Shown: in pieces, positions 37,701-52,700 of the stretch
Position numbering within the stretch: the first letter of the stretch is position 1
Layout of the letters: each line of letters opens with the position of its first letter
Source: Pomacea canaliculata
Lineage: Eukaryota > Mollusca > Gastropoda > Architaenioglossa > Ampullariidae
Direction of reading: 5' to 3'
DNA: 64,000 nt
Assembly (NCBI RefSeq): GCF_003073045.1
Contig: NC_037595.1
Location: 5,692,227 to 5,756,226, forward strand
Notes under the pieces: generated by a model
What the model was told of the DNA's origin: nothing
What the model saw: the letters and a program-made list of their open reading frames with translations, nothing else
Database searches by the model: none
Position numbers and translations under genes: made by a program

Positions 37701-40700
37701 TAGCACAAGGGAGGAGTTCTGCAAAAACTGACGCTGAATGGTTGAACTAAATGATTTTGTTTTGATTCTTGGAATGGAAAGGCGGCGACCATCTGCATAA
37801 GCATTGAGTTGCTTACTGGGGATATACTGAGTAAGTAGGTCTTAAATGTAGAAGCAGAGCATTTAACGAACCTGAAGTAGAGTACAACCCATTTAAAGTC
37901 TATGCAACCATGTACAGGAAGACAAAAGAGAATCACGAGAAAAGGTTTTGCATGGGAGATCCCTGTTATTTCTGTGAGCTATCAACCTGGTATACCATAA
38001 AGACCAGTAAGGCGATGGAGCAAGATTGGAGGCTGCAGACATCATACTGAAGGCTGCAGACATCTAGCATGGTGAGTGTATTGATACTTGCCCTTTATCC
38101 AGTGCACTCAAAATATCATTAAAGACTTTCAACATGTCTGTGCTACAGAACGGGCTTTAGACAGACTGGAGAATGAGGAAATAGATTGTTAGATTTAAAG
38201 CAGATTAACAATAGTAAGCCTTTATTATGAATGTGTGAAAATGAATTCATGCCAACACTGTTAATATTAATTAAAAAAGTATTGTAAATATGCTGCCCAA
38301 ACCAAGGGTGAAATTACTCACAACAATCCAATCTTTAACTCGTCCAAGTGTCACAGGGTTGAAAATCAAGTTTGTTAGTTGGTTGAAAGGACCCTGAGCA
38401 TCAACTCGCTGACATTTGTGGAATGCATCACAGTAACCACGGTAATTGTCACAAGCTGAACCAGGGGGCAGGGTCAGCTGGGGTTTCGATGGGTCACTTC
38501 CTCGGTTTTTAGCTGCCTCTTCCAGTAGCCTTTTGAAGTCTATATTTTCAGCTTTTGCTAGTGCATCTGAATTACTTGAGCTGACACACACACCACTCAC
38601 ATTATTTTCTGTAAAAAAAAAAAAAGAAGAAGAAAACAGTCTTCCTGCTGCTTGTCTAAGTATGATCAACAGTTATCTAAATGCAACATTCAAACATGTT
38701 TCTATCCATTAGTTTATAAAGAAGCACAAACATCACATGTGGAAATTAGTTCCCATAAATAAAACTCAACCCAACCCGCACACAAACACTTTCTACCTCT
38801 CCGAACTTATTTTTGCCTTTCTCTCTTTCACTCACAATCACTCACCCTCCACTCCACACATACCTTCTACCTCTTTTACTCCTCCAACTTTGTCTCTGCC
38901 CCTCCACCCTCTCTCTCACACACACACATCATGCTCATACACACTCAGATTGCATTATTTTACTCATCAATGCATTTTCTTTACTTTTGCTTAGATTGCT
39001 GACTTGCTTAAGTGTGACTTGCTTAATCTTAATGGTGGCATTTTGTGAATTTGGCATGCCTGATGACTTTTATATGTAGAGGAATGGCCGGCTATGTATA
39101 TCGTGTAGACTCTGTAGACCTACAGAAGAATTGCACAAGTGTGCCTGGAAGTGACTGGTCTGGGCTCTCAGTACTAATAGGCATGGGTCTACAGAAGCAT
39201 TGTGGAAGGTTTAACCCTGTGATAGGTTTGCAAGGGCACAGGTGAGATGAAATGGGATGAGACAGGCTGAAGATTTGACCAGCGACACAGAAAGAGACAG
39301 TGACTTTCTCACCGTTTATGATACAATGCCACAACCTGCTGTAGACAAATGTAGTTGTGGAATTTATTTAAGCCTGTTCAATAAAAGACAATACATTCCT
39401 GCCTCTCTGTCCTCTCTCTGAGTGTGTGGAAGGTTTACATACTCATATAACTCCAATTACCGGGCTATAGATATAAAGTATAATAAATGTGAAAGTTTGC
39501 TGCACCGACCAATCATATGTAACGTTAGCCTCTGCATATTAAACCATACTCACTACAAGCCACGTAACAGAAGTCTGCAGCATTTCCAGTCTCAGATGTC
39601 AGGAAACACTCCTCCCACGAAATTCTTTTACAAAGAGGTGCAATGCATTCCTGAAGAAATAATGAGATAGTCATAGAACCAGACATAAGAATCATATTCC
39701 AAAAAAAGATAATCTAACTAGGTGATGCTGTTATTGACAAAAGCATGAGGCAGCCCTTTCCTCTTGAAGTTAGGTATAGACTTAACCAGGCCAGAACTTC
39801 CCAGTTGAGATACAATTTTTTTGCTGACGTAATAACCTTCCTGATATTGTTCTGTCTCTTCCACCATGAAGTCATATTCCAAGTGCTGTGTCACTTGGCC
39901 AATGAACAAATTCTTATTCTGTTATTCTCACAAAGAAATGCAGTTTATCACTTGAGGACAATGAACCACAACTGAAAAACTTAGATCTGTGGTGTACTTA
40001 CGTACCAACAAATGGTTAAGGTGGTGATAAAAGAAAACCCCATAGTGAATGGGAAAGAGAACTCACCCCCTTGGAGCACACTTTTGTAAAAGTGTTGCAG
40101 AAATTACCATCTGGTTTGTGGCGAGGTGCTGGGCAAGTGAAATTAATGCCAGTGAATCAAGTTACGGAAACTGTAACTTTTTTTTTTTTATAAAATAACT
40201 GAAAAAAAGTAAGCCATGCACTCGGGTTGCTTCTACACGCTCAACTTGTTATTTTGCCACCATCCATCCAACAAAAACAAAAAGAATGACAACATGAAGA
40301 CAGTTACAAGATTCAGAGCTTGCAACAACTTATGGAAGAAATCTGTTCTGTCATCATGTGTGACAAGAGTTAGGGTTGACAATAGATACATCCACACAAG
40401 TATATTTACAACAATAACATGTGAAAGAGTTTTTAAAGTGTATATAGTATGTAATGTAAAGAAGATATTACAAAGCTATAACTTCCCAAAAAAGGATATT
40501 TGCATTGTGAGGCATATGAACAATTTGTTTCCGCCTGGCACTCAACAGTTTCATTAGGCTGAATCAGTTTGCAGCCTTCCTTACAACAGGGGCCAGAATC
40601 AGGACTGAAAAATATTTCAAAATTATAGAATATTCAAGCCAGTAAGAGAATCCTCATGTAATGATGATGTTTAAAAAAACCTATAACACAGATGATCCAA

Positions 40701-43700
40701 TATTCTTAAATAACTGTAGACACAAAAACACATGACCGTGCACATGCACACACATAAAAATAACCCAACTATTCCCATCCTTCAGTATTTCAATTCTACT
40801 GTGATACAATATTGCTTCATTACAGAGGAAAGCTACCAATTTATGGTTTACTTTAATGTGATCCATTCTAATTCAGTTCATGTGTCAGTCAGTAAGTCAT
40901 CATCTGTCAGTCATTTGTTTCTTGTCTGGTACCTGTTGTTGGTGGAGCACATAGACTGATACAGCAGCTGACATATCCTGTGTACTTATAACTGTTTCAC
41001 TAAGTATGTATCACTGGCAATCCCAATGTATTTTTGACAAATGGCTGTACAAGTTAAAAAGTACATCAAGAACACAGATGGTCTGAACTGTGTAACTGCA
41101 AATGTTATTAAGATACCAATGCAGTAAAACCTCCTTATTAAGATCTTCCACAGTGTGACCCTCTTAGCCACAAACCTAACATTTTTCAAGTTTGTATTTG
41201 CAAAAGTCAGAATTTTAAAATAGACTACATCTGTCCGACCATTGGCACTATATTACAATGTAATGCAGAAATAAAATAAATTACATCCATTTTGAAAGAG
41301 ACTGCTTGTCCATTGGGTCACTGGTCATTTTAACCCAAACCATATCAACCCAGTCAATATCAACATCGACCTAAGACCTCACCATGACTGTATTGTCTCA
41401 TGTAAGAGCATATTATCTCAACACTTGGGAATTCCTTAAGCCTGGGCCTGAGTCTTCCCTTTTCAGTGTTGGGATGATGTGGTCTTACATGGGACAATAT
41501 GATTATGGTGGGGTAGATTTGACTTAGGTGGGAGGTTGATATGGCTGGGGCAATATGGTTTTTAGTCAAAATGACCACCTCAAACTCTACCCCAAACCCA
41601 GTTCATTGTAATCTCTTTACCAGCACACATCAGTCGATTGTGCTTCATCAATGATGTTTATAACAATATGTATATGTATATTCTTGTGACTGACTGTCTG
41701 TACCCTATTGTGACTTTCTTGGTGCAGAATTCATGTTTGTTTGCTTTTTTATTAAACAGTGCATTGTAAGAGAGCTTTGTTGTCTACCACAATCCTAGTG
41801 TACGGATCGATTGCTCTTATCTAGAGAGTTAGTTCCCTCTAAATCCCCTACAGATTTCAATTATGTGCAACAATGGTTTAATAAGCAAGGGAGGGGAATT
41901 GGTGGTTTAATCTGAGCCAGCAACTAAGGCTACATCATGGCAAGGCAGCCAGCCCTGTAAACAGATGCCACATGCAGAGAAGGAACAGGGTGCCCAAGAT
42001 GAGATCTGAACCAAGGGCAGCCAACCTTCACTGTGTTGGTGACAGGTGCTAACTGTTGCGCCACTAAACAAGCATGACTGAGCAAAGGTGAAAACAAAAA
42101 AGTAAAGAATAAGAACTATACTTTCAACATTAACAAATTAACTTTAATTTGAAGACATAGGTATTTGAAGACATAGTTTGTGGAATGAAAGCAGAATTAT
42201 TGATTTCCAACTAAGACCCTTCTCGTGATGACCTGATTTCTTTTTTAAAAATAAACCATGGTGGTTCCAGCTGGTGTTAAAAACCTGATTATAAAGGTAC
42301 ATGTATTTTTATATTATTTTAACACCTAAAAATGTGACAAATTCACCCCACCTGCACTCCGCACCAGAATTCAGTTTACACATATTTCCATCATTTTGGC
42401 CTTCTTTTCGAGGTACACAGCAACTGGTAGCTGTGTTGCATTCATTTTCAAATCCACAGTCACACTGCTCTCCTGGCTCTGTGATTTTGTTCCCACAGAA
42501 TGCTTCATCAGAGGCTACAAACACAGATGCATGGTTGGCAATTGGCAAAACACCATTTTATGCTTGTCTTTATGAAGCTGAACAAGAAAGGTTTATCAGA
42601 TGCCAAAAAAGTCCAAGAACTAATGTGAAATATAAACTAAGATGACAAGATCAAACAGATCAGACAGATCAAACCGCAATGCTGGTCTCAATGCTTGAGT
42701 GTTGTGTTCTAAACACATGATAGCATATGATCACTGGCTCACTTTGCCATTAAGTAAAAACCAGATTTCCTCTTATGCACTTATTAAGCTTGCCCTTCTG
42801 CTGTAGGTGAAAAAGTCAGATTATCAAAATCTATTGTCACCTCAACTAGTCCAAACCAAAGTTGTTTTTTCATATACATATTACAGAAAGTAGTTTATAA
42901 AACAATATAACTTACTAATGAAGCATGAAGTGCGTATCCCTGAAACACCTGCTTAAGGATGCGAGTCATATTGTCCTTGCTGCATCGTGAGAAATCATCA
43001 TTGTGAGGCTGGTCTCCACCCGTTGCACTTGGAAACATGATGTAGTTTCCATCTGAGGCATCACTTCTCCTTGTGCCATAAGGTGCACACTCATCTGATC
43101 CAATGTCATGCTGCCATTTGCCAGAAAAAAAAATCTTAGGGAAGTCATATAATAAAACCTTTAATTGCTGACTCAGCAATAAACACTAATCCCTCCCCCC
43201 CACCCTCTCTTTTGCACTTTTTTCACTCTCACTCACAAGCACACACACACATATACAGACATTCCATATGATCTTTTATCAACTAACAACAAAACGTAAG
43301 TATTACTTACAGGAGATCCAAAGTTATGTCCTGCTTCATGGGCAAAAGTGAGCTGGGAAACACGGTTTGGAACTGTTTTACCAAAGTTAATGATTGTGAC
43401 AATGCCAGTGTTTAGACTTTTTTCTTTGCCGCCAGTAAATGTGCTGTGGCGACCACATACACCACTCTGTATACCTATGACCAAAAACAAAAAAATGAAC
43501 TAGAAATGTGAAATAAAATTCTGCAACAATCTACATTAAAAAATAAAATTATAAATTAGTTCAAAATAATTTCTTCAAAAATATTTCCAAAACATGAAAA
43601 AGAAGCTCATAAGGGGTTTGAACCTGTTAGGATTTACATTACTGTTGATCAGCATGTCAACTGGTCAGGTAAATACTCAAATTTTATCAAAGAATGAGTA

Positions 43701-46700
43701 AAGGGTGTTAGGAGTCTGGTTATATGAAAATATAAACACATCATTCTCTCTTTCCAAAAGAGATTGTTCAGGTACCAAGTTCATGAACCATAAGAAATAT
43801 AATTTTGCATCCAAATAATATATATCTCAACTGCATTTAAATAAAATTTCTATATGTTGCTGCTTAGTCTTACATATAATTATGCTTTTATAGCCTTAAA
43901 ATCAGGTACACCCTAATTTAGCATTCATGATATATTAAACTAGAAAAAAAAAGTAAAATTAACAGATAAGATTACTTTGTTCAGTGGCCACCCAGGCCAG
44001 GCCCAAAGTCCCACCACTGAAGTCTCGATATGTGAACGTGAATGCAAGACAGAAGTTGTCATGGTTGTCAAGAGATGTCAGGTCTAGAAAGTTGCTGACA
44101 TCCAGATTGTTAGCGCAATATTCTGTGCGGTATGTTCCACAAGTTGACGTGGAGGATTTGGTTGGGTTCATTATCTGTAAATGAGACATAACAGCCAATT
44201 CAAAGTCCATAAAAAAACTGAACAATGATTTTCAGGAAACTAAAACAGAAAAGTATTTCAATAAAATTACTTTCAAGATTCTAATTGATAATGTACAATA
44301 AAAGTCATTTGAAGTCTGTTTTAGGCTACAGGATTCAAAACTAACTGAATGATGGGTAAGAGTAAGGTGAGATAGAGGACAGAACAGCTGAATCAATTTG
44401 TACTTTATCCATCTCATGCCACCCTAGTGAAAACACAAAATTAGGATGTTCCTTCACTGTTACAAGTCAGCTATGTTTAACTGGTTATATTCAAGGGAAC
44501 TCCAAAATATTCTACAGGTTATTTTTAAACGTTCTGTATATTTATATAACAGAAACTAGTAACTAGACTATAAACTCAGCTTGATAACATACTGTTGTAC
44601 GATGTATCTGGAAACGTATTCCTGTGTAGTTCATAGATTTGTCATATGTTTCAAAAAATGTTGTAGAGTAGATATCACTGATAGCTTTCACATGGGCAGA
44701 AAAGAATCCTATAATGTCCTCTTCTGCCAGGTCATCAGTCTGTAAAGAAGATTAAGCCAATACAACAGAAATAAAATGAAACAATATAAAGTAAAAATAT
44801 GTGTATTGATATTTTGTGACTATATATCATATGATTACAACATATACAATTACTATACAGCTGTGCCTACCCTGTGATTTGCTATGTTTGTTTATTCTCC
44901 TGTGATACATTGTGCACATACTATCATACGCATATAAACATACTTATTTTCTGTAAGCATATGCAAACTCCATGGTGCAAGCAGATGTGCATGCCATATT
45001 AAACTAGCAAAAAGATTTAAAAATTTAAAAGGACCTTTAAAACACATCACGGCTAAACAGTAGTTTGATATTCAACAATCCATGCCTTTTAATTTTAAGA
45101 TTAAAACCATTGGTTATTCCATACAAGCAGCAACCACTCGAACATAAATAATACTGTTGACAAGGAATCTAAAATCAAGGCTGAGCTATGATGATGTCAT
45201 TTCCTGCCAATACTGATAAAAGGAACTCACAACTGTCTGACCACGCCTCTTGTTTTTAAAGAAGTCGAAAAGTAAAGGATCTGCAATCATATGCAATGAG
45301 CAGGTTTTCTTGGTGTCATCAGCCCGTTTCACACGAATATTTGCTGCTGCATTATTGTCAGCTGAATACATGTGATACGGTTGATTTAGCTGCTCATCTT
45401 CAGTCATCAGCATATCCTAGAAATGCAAAAGTATTTGAGTTTTGCACAATTTTTTTTCAAGAAGAACTCACTGTACAAAATTATGTATTATATGGCTAAA
45501 GTGACACTTACTAAAATCGTAAGACACCCAAATTATATTGGAGGCACTCTCCGCACCAATAAACGTATCTTTACACATTTCTAATTAAAAAAAGAAGAAA
45601 ACTAGAAGAAACTAGGTTTTACTGAAACTAGCTTTGACTTAATGCATTTGTTTGCAAAACCTGCTTGCAAAATAACCAAAGAGTTATAATATTTTTCATG
45701 ATATTGTTTAATCTGAAGAAAACATTTTGAGAATATAAACTTACACATTACATTAATTTAATTCTTATGCCTGGATATAATCTTTTGAACAGACCTTTTG
45801 GAGAATGGCTCGCTTGCTTATATGGGCAGGTTCTTCCAACTGTGAACTTGCTGCCATCCATTCTTGAAGATGGTCTAAAGCACAAGATCCCACTTCAGCT
45901 TCCCGTCTTGCTCTGAAATGGACAATAAACATCAACTTATCAGAAACATTCCTTCACATTCTACATCTGTAGAAGGCTGGCAGGCTGGTGTTTGTTGTTA
46001 GAGTTGGCACTCGAAACACATTGGTGCAGGTCTGATTGGGCATCATGAAAAAGGGTGCTCAGCAGTAATTGGCTGGGATTAAAGCTCAAAATTGCTCCGG
46101 CCATACAAGAGTATCGCAGAAAGTTTAACCTTCGAGAGGTATACAAGGGAAGAACTGAAACAGGATGAGGGAGAACAGATGTGGGGCAGATAAGAGAAGA
46201 GACAGCCTCTGACAACGTGAAGCAGCCGTGGCCATTGTACAAGCTCGTCGATTAAAGGAGTAGTACGCCTGCAGGCTGTTCCAGTGTGTTGAAAGTTTGT
46301 TGTTGTCTTACAACCCCACCACTTGGTTTCACATCTACTTTGTTTTAAGGTCAATAGCAAGGAACAGCAACTAAACGTTTTCCACTTAGAGACTCAAAGG
46401 AGACCAGAAAACTTCATCTAAACAAAATTTTTCTTCACTATGAACTCAAAATTTCATATAAACTAAAGCCTCAAGTTTCTATTTTCAACCAGGATTGCTG
46501 GCAGACAACTAGTACACTAGACACCTATGATGCCGATGACAGTTGTTTTATGTACAAATCTTCAATTCTACACAAGGAACTACTGACAAGAAAGCAAAAA
46601 AAAAAGAAAAAAAGGTGGAGGGCTAGTAGAATAGAACTTTGCAAACTCATAATTACATGATTAAAAACTACTCACTTCTAACCACTTTTGTTTCTTTGCC

Positions 46701-49700
46701 TGAATAGAAAGATAGTTGTGCCATTCTTTGACAACCTTTACAGTTCACACTGTTAACACTTAATGTTAAGAGAGAAAGAATACAAAATTAAAGGACACAA
46801 TGGAACTAAGTGAATACAACTTTAAAATGTAATCCTTCACACCTGTACGGGTCTTTGTCCAGATGAGTGTCTGGGTAGATGACAGTATGAAAGATGGGTG
46901 AGTTGAGGTATTTGGAAGCTGGCTCAATGTGAAAAAGGCTGCCATCAACTTTTATATGTCCTTCAATGCTGCCATTGTGAACTGACAAGTGAACTGAGCT
47001 GTGTGGGTCTCCTGTGTAAGAAGAACATAACACATAAGTCCCAGATTTTACTTGCGCATGAAACAAACCAAACACACATTTATAATACAAAGTAATAAAT
47101 AATACAAAGAAAATAATTTGTTTAAAGAGTAAAAAGTTTAAAAAGTACCCTAAACGCACTTCACCAGAGTGTGCGTGCCTGTGTGCATGCATAAGCACAT
47201 TGGAAAGGAGGTGATTAAAGACACAGGAAGAGAAGACTACAAGGAAAAAAGAGAATGTTTTCAAATTCTCTGCATATTGAACAATATAACCTCAGTAATA
47301 TATCACATTAAAAGAATACAACATAAAACATCTACTTCCAAGAATCTTATTTCGGATGGCTCTTTGAGATTTGGCAAGGGTGTGGTGGTGTTGCCATTGC
47401 CACAGAATATGCTCATCGCAAATGGTTTTAAAACTGTCACAGTCATCTCTATAATGTCAGAATATCATTCTGATGCTGTACTGAATGACAATCACCTATT
47501 ATTAATTGGTTAGGTTAAAACCAAAAAAAAACCCACACAATAATAAGCAATTGTTTTAAATTAAAAAAACTCTTCTGTTTAAAATTATTAACAAACTACT
47601 ATTAACTTAACATAACTAACTTTTACAAACTTATGTACGACAGGGGCTGAAGAAGGCAAACATGTGGGGAAGAGACTGAAAGATCCATTTAACACCAAGA
47701 GAAGTTAAGACTAATGTAGAAGCCCTATGATGAATTTACATTTTTTTCTGTTTACCCAGACTGTCAGAATGTTACAACCTTAAAGGTCTAATGAGGAGCA
47801 ACATTTTTTCTCATGATTGGGTAAAGCTTGTATGCTATTTCCCCAAATCTAGGTGAACAATCCCCATCCATTCTTGAGATACACACCTACAGACAATCAG
47901 GCACAGAAAACGTTCAGAATCATGTTTGTACGGTCATGCCTAATTCACATTATGGTCTCACCCTTTCCAATGGCTGAGGCTTTCCTAATATAAACCTATT
48001 CATGTACAATCCCTATATCTGTGTTGTTGATCTCTGTCTGTGGGGATGTTTTCAGGCATACATTTTGAGAATGGAAAGTGTATTCACCCTGATTTGAGCT
48101 TTACCCAATCAATGTAAACAAATTATGCACCCTGATAGTCCTTTGACTTTTTTCCCAGACATTTAAAACAGATCTATAAAGTGGCCAAAATTAAAAAATA
48201 ATAGGCACTTGAATAGGTTATATACTGTGACAAACTGATGAATCATATCATCTGTGCCTACAAAAAAAAAAAAAAAATTGATTTTGAGCACAGTCTCCCT
48301 CTGTGACCTACAACCATAAATATACATCTATAGATATATAAATGTACACACAGGCTATTTTTTAAAAATATTTTACTTTCAGACTCTTGACTGACAGTTT
48401 GCTGACAAACCAGATTAGCCCTTGGTCACATGCTGCAGAAAACAGAAATGCAAAGTTTGCACTTTTGTAAAAATGTGAAAAGTTTCTACCAACCTTGAAC
48501 TGTACCCTGGTAAATAAAAGATGTATCTGCAGTATGGATGCCTACACCATCCCTATATACTTTATGGTCATTGCTGAATATTCCCTCTGCTGGCTGTAAC
48601 CTCAGCTGAAAATCTCTACGAAAAGGAAACAAAAACAAAAAAAAGGAAGTAAATAGTATTTATCAGCTAAAACTGATTGTGGGCAAAACTAAAGAAAAAC
48701 ACTTCATCTCTTTGTGTTGAGTTTTCCAGGAGTTATGTTTACATTATTTTACTGGATCACAATCCCTTATTCACAGTCATCTTAAAATTTTGCCAGCAAA
48801 AATAAATTTTCTGTCCTTAACATTTGAAGTTGCAGATCTTGAAGACACGTTAAAAATTCACAGATTCTAAGGAGGGTGCTGCTTCAGCTGGACCAAAAGG
48901 TCCAACTCTGACCCACCCTTTTATATTTTTGATGATTTACAACTTAAAAGTCAATAACTCACCTCTCATATGCATTAAATCTAATATGCAAATCACTGTC
49001 CAAGGATCTGCGAACACGATGGTGGTTATTATGCACAGCAACTCGGTCATAGGTCAAAGGTCGAAAATCAAGAATGTAGTCATTAAGCTTGGCACTTTCT
49101 GCAAAAATACATATGCAAAGTAAATAGCTTGGAAAACAATTAGAACAATTTTTAGGGCACAAAAGCATTATGCATGGTATCATGATGTTAGTTCTGTCAA
49201 CTAATTATTTGGGACAGTTTTCAAAATAATTATATAATACATAATTATATTATCCATTATATTATAGTCTCAAGACTGCAATTAACAGATTCAAATCACA
49301 TATGCAAGCTTTGAGATGATGCAGTAGCAAAATTACACATGTAAAATGTGGTCAACTCTTTGCCCAGTATCAATGAAAATTATAATATTTTAATGTTACT
49401 GGTGGCATTATCGTGTGTTGGGTATGCAGGTGGCACATGGAAATCTTCCACAATTAGGAAATGCACTAAATAACCTCAGTAATGTCTATAGGCAGACTTG
49501 TGTAAATGTAAACAAGAGAGTTGCTTAAGAATGTCTGAACGTGTTACACAAGGTAGACTGCCATAGCCGGTCAGAAAAAAGTTGGGCAAACTTCAGCAGT
49601 GTATGGAGCCATCAGCTGAAGTCACATCACCATAGAGCAGGTGCAAATGAAGGGTTATGGAAATTGGCACCCACTGTCCTTTAAGCTCACAAGATGAAAG

Positions 49701-52700
49701 ACAGTCTCCACTACCCTTCTGGCATATACAGTACCACAAGTGCTACGGCAACAGTACAGACGAGTGTGCAAGCAGAAACCACAAAACATTCCGGACTAGA
49801 CAACATTCTCTTATCCTGGTCACGGGCCTGGTAGCTATTGCTCCCTGACTTGGAAGGTGGAATTGAATGCACAGATCATGGTGTTTGGCCATCAACAGTG
49901 CCGTGACTGTCTACTGTAAACTTGATATTCATCCCTAAGGATTGGGATGTTGCTGCTACAACACCAACCCCCAGGGAGGGATCTCCACAAGTGTGGTGGT
50001 AGAAATGGAAAGGCAACAATAAACCTGTCACATGAAAGTAGAAATGACCATTCCAGTGGATGCTGTTTGTGTGCCTGTGTTCATGGCTGATGCAACAAAA
50101 GATAGCAGCACTGTGTAGTATATGGAGTACACAGAGCAGATGGTACCAGGATACCCTTAGAGGAGCCAATTTGAATGTTTAAGTATTGTGCTGTGTATTC
50201 TTTAACAAATACTTCACTTAATTTAATTCACAATGGACCAGGAAAGAGGGGTAGGGTTGTGTGATGTTATTTTTAAATGCAGCCAGCATTGTGATCATAT
50301 TTTGTTCTCTTCATGTATATGTTAACATGGGTGGCCAGTCTAAGATACAGATTTAATACAGATATAACTCTTCATCCATGTGGCCGGGTCCCTGGAGCCA
50401 ACACCATACATTTGATTAAAAAAACACAGAATATGTGTTTGTATATTTGCAGCTGCAATAAGCTGGTTCAAACTCAGCTATCCTTCACTTCATTGGCATT
50501 CAATTATTCACCAGCATTGAAAGCTTGCAATTCCACCTTGAAACAGTTGTGTTATTACATTGGTTAAGAGTCCGACCAGCAGACATTAACTCTTTATCAT
50601 TACACTACTAGGTGCAAAGTCTAAAAATCAATAAAGTCCTTTAGTTATTGATCAAAATTTCCACCCTTGCAAATCTCCCACTCAAAATTCTTTGTTCATA
50701 CAGAAGTGAAAACACAACCCATGCTTCATAAATCTGCAACAGTCAACGACACTGATCACTAACAGTTAATGACGACATGTAATTGCCGCCTGGAGTATAT
50801 CGCCCCAGTTCAAAACTTCCTTTCTCAGGAAGTACGCACCACTCTGCCACAAGAGAAACAAGCCATTATCCTTAATGCAAAGGGTTGCTGATAATTCTTA
50901 GGTACCAAAGCACTTCACCTCTTTCTTTCATTGCTATGGTGACCTGCTGGCTAAACAAAGATAACAAAAATCTGTTGCGGCTGTCTAACGGTTTTCCTGT
51001 AAACCAATCAAATTTAGATTCTCTTCACCAACTTTTTTACCTCAGTAAACTGAAAGTCTTTGCAGAGACTGAAATGCTAGAAAACTTAAAACTGGCTGGC
51101 TCAAACTAGCTCAACATTATTAAGCAAGTTTTTTAGCATGAAAATAAAAGATGAAGGAATGAAAGATTGAAGGGAAGAAATAAAAGTTTATAAAATAAAA
51201 CCAAAAAAGTCTAACTCAACAGCAAAATGGTAAATAAAGTAAGTAAAAATGTTGGAACAAAATCCATTACAATTTCTTTGAAATTTAGCAGAAACAGATT
51301 AACAGAGACATTTATAACAAACAAGGAGGAAAGTTAGAAAGAGCTGAAGCCACAGATATCAATCAATGGCAAGGTAGATACAGACTATGTGGCAGATTAA
51401 AAAAGGCAAAGACAGAAGACCAGAAAGGCCAAAAGCGACAGTGAATGAATCATGCAAAGCAAAGTTCAACAAGGCTTCCAGACATGAAAGAATCAAGAAA
51501 CAAAGAAAGAAAAATGAATGAATGAAAGACCAAAGAGTTGAAACTCATGTGAAAAACTGCCTTGTGCAAGTGAATGCAAACCAGCTAGCACAAAGTAAAA
51601 CAATTTGTATTGATCTACAAGTTTTGTTCCTGCACAAAATAAATGTGTCACCTACCACGGCAACAACACAGACAACTCCTCCTTATTCAGCATGCTGCCA
51701 TAGATAATCAATGCTCAAACATGATCAAAAAGTTTTTCTAACCAGCAACTGAGTGAATTGAATGTAAATTATTACTAGTAATAAAAATAATAAAAACTAA
51801 CATGTTGTATGTACCCCAGCAGACTGGAGAAATAAAACATTAATAAGGTGATAGCATCTTGCAAAGAGTAGTCTAGCCAGTTTGAGATAATCAAGCCAAT
51901 TGTACATTAACTAAATCATGCCACAGTGACAGAGGAGCGAGTGTAAGTGGGACATCAGACTGGTTGCACCATCCAGATTGAGATTTTACTCTGGATATTA
52001 ACAGATTTCAGTAGGTACTTTACAGGAAACAAATCATGTGCTCTTTGTTTCCTGTAAGGTACCTATTGAGATCTGGATACTAATAGACTTCAGTAGGTAC
52101 TTTACAGGAAACACATTAAAACTCTTTGCTTCCTGTAAAGTACCAACTGAACTCTGCTAATACTGAGAGTAAACTTTTTTGTGACATGAATTTGTCATGT
52201 TTCGTTCACCAAGTTTACATTCTCGTAACATTAAGTCCTACATCTTATTGTAGAAAGTATCTAGTAAACCACTTTGCAATGAAACTCACCAAAAATGTTC
52301 CCTCCCTAAGTCACTGTAACATTCATACATAAGTATTGTTCCCCACATCTTTGGAATAAAAAGTCATGAAGGTGGCTGGAATGAAAAACATGAATAGCAA
52401 GCTAATCTTGCCCTGGTAAAACGTGCTGAATGGGCAAACGGAGTCAAGTACAGCTCTGACATAAATACTCTCTTCCATAAATATTCTCTTACATGAAAGT
52501 TTTAATTCTATGTAGACTTCCTCTTTAAGCTTTTTCGTGATCTCAAGACTACATAGCTTCTTGAATATGGCTATTTGGCTGTATAAGGATAACAAGACAA
52601 ATCTTCCACTCACATCTTAGCAAACTTTCCCATTGTACAAACGAACACTAATTCATATTAAAGAACACTAATTCATATTTGGCTCTGTGGTACTGAACAA

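Noticed and set aside
39070-39420. A solo LTR with TG...CA ends
   Set aside because: The block has an AATAAA near its end, but I could not find a matching target duplication or reliable ends, so I left it unclassified.
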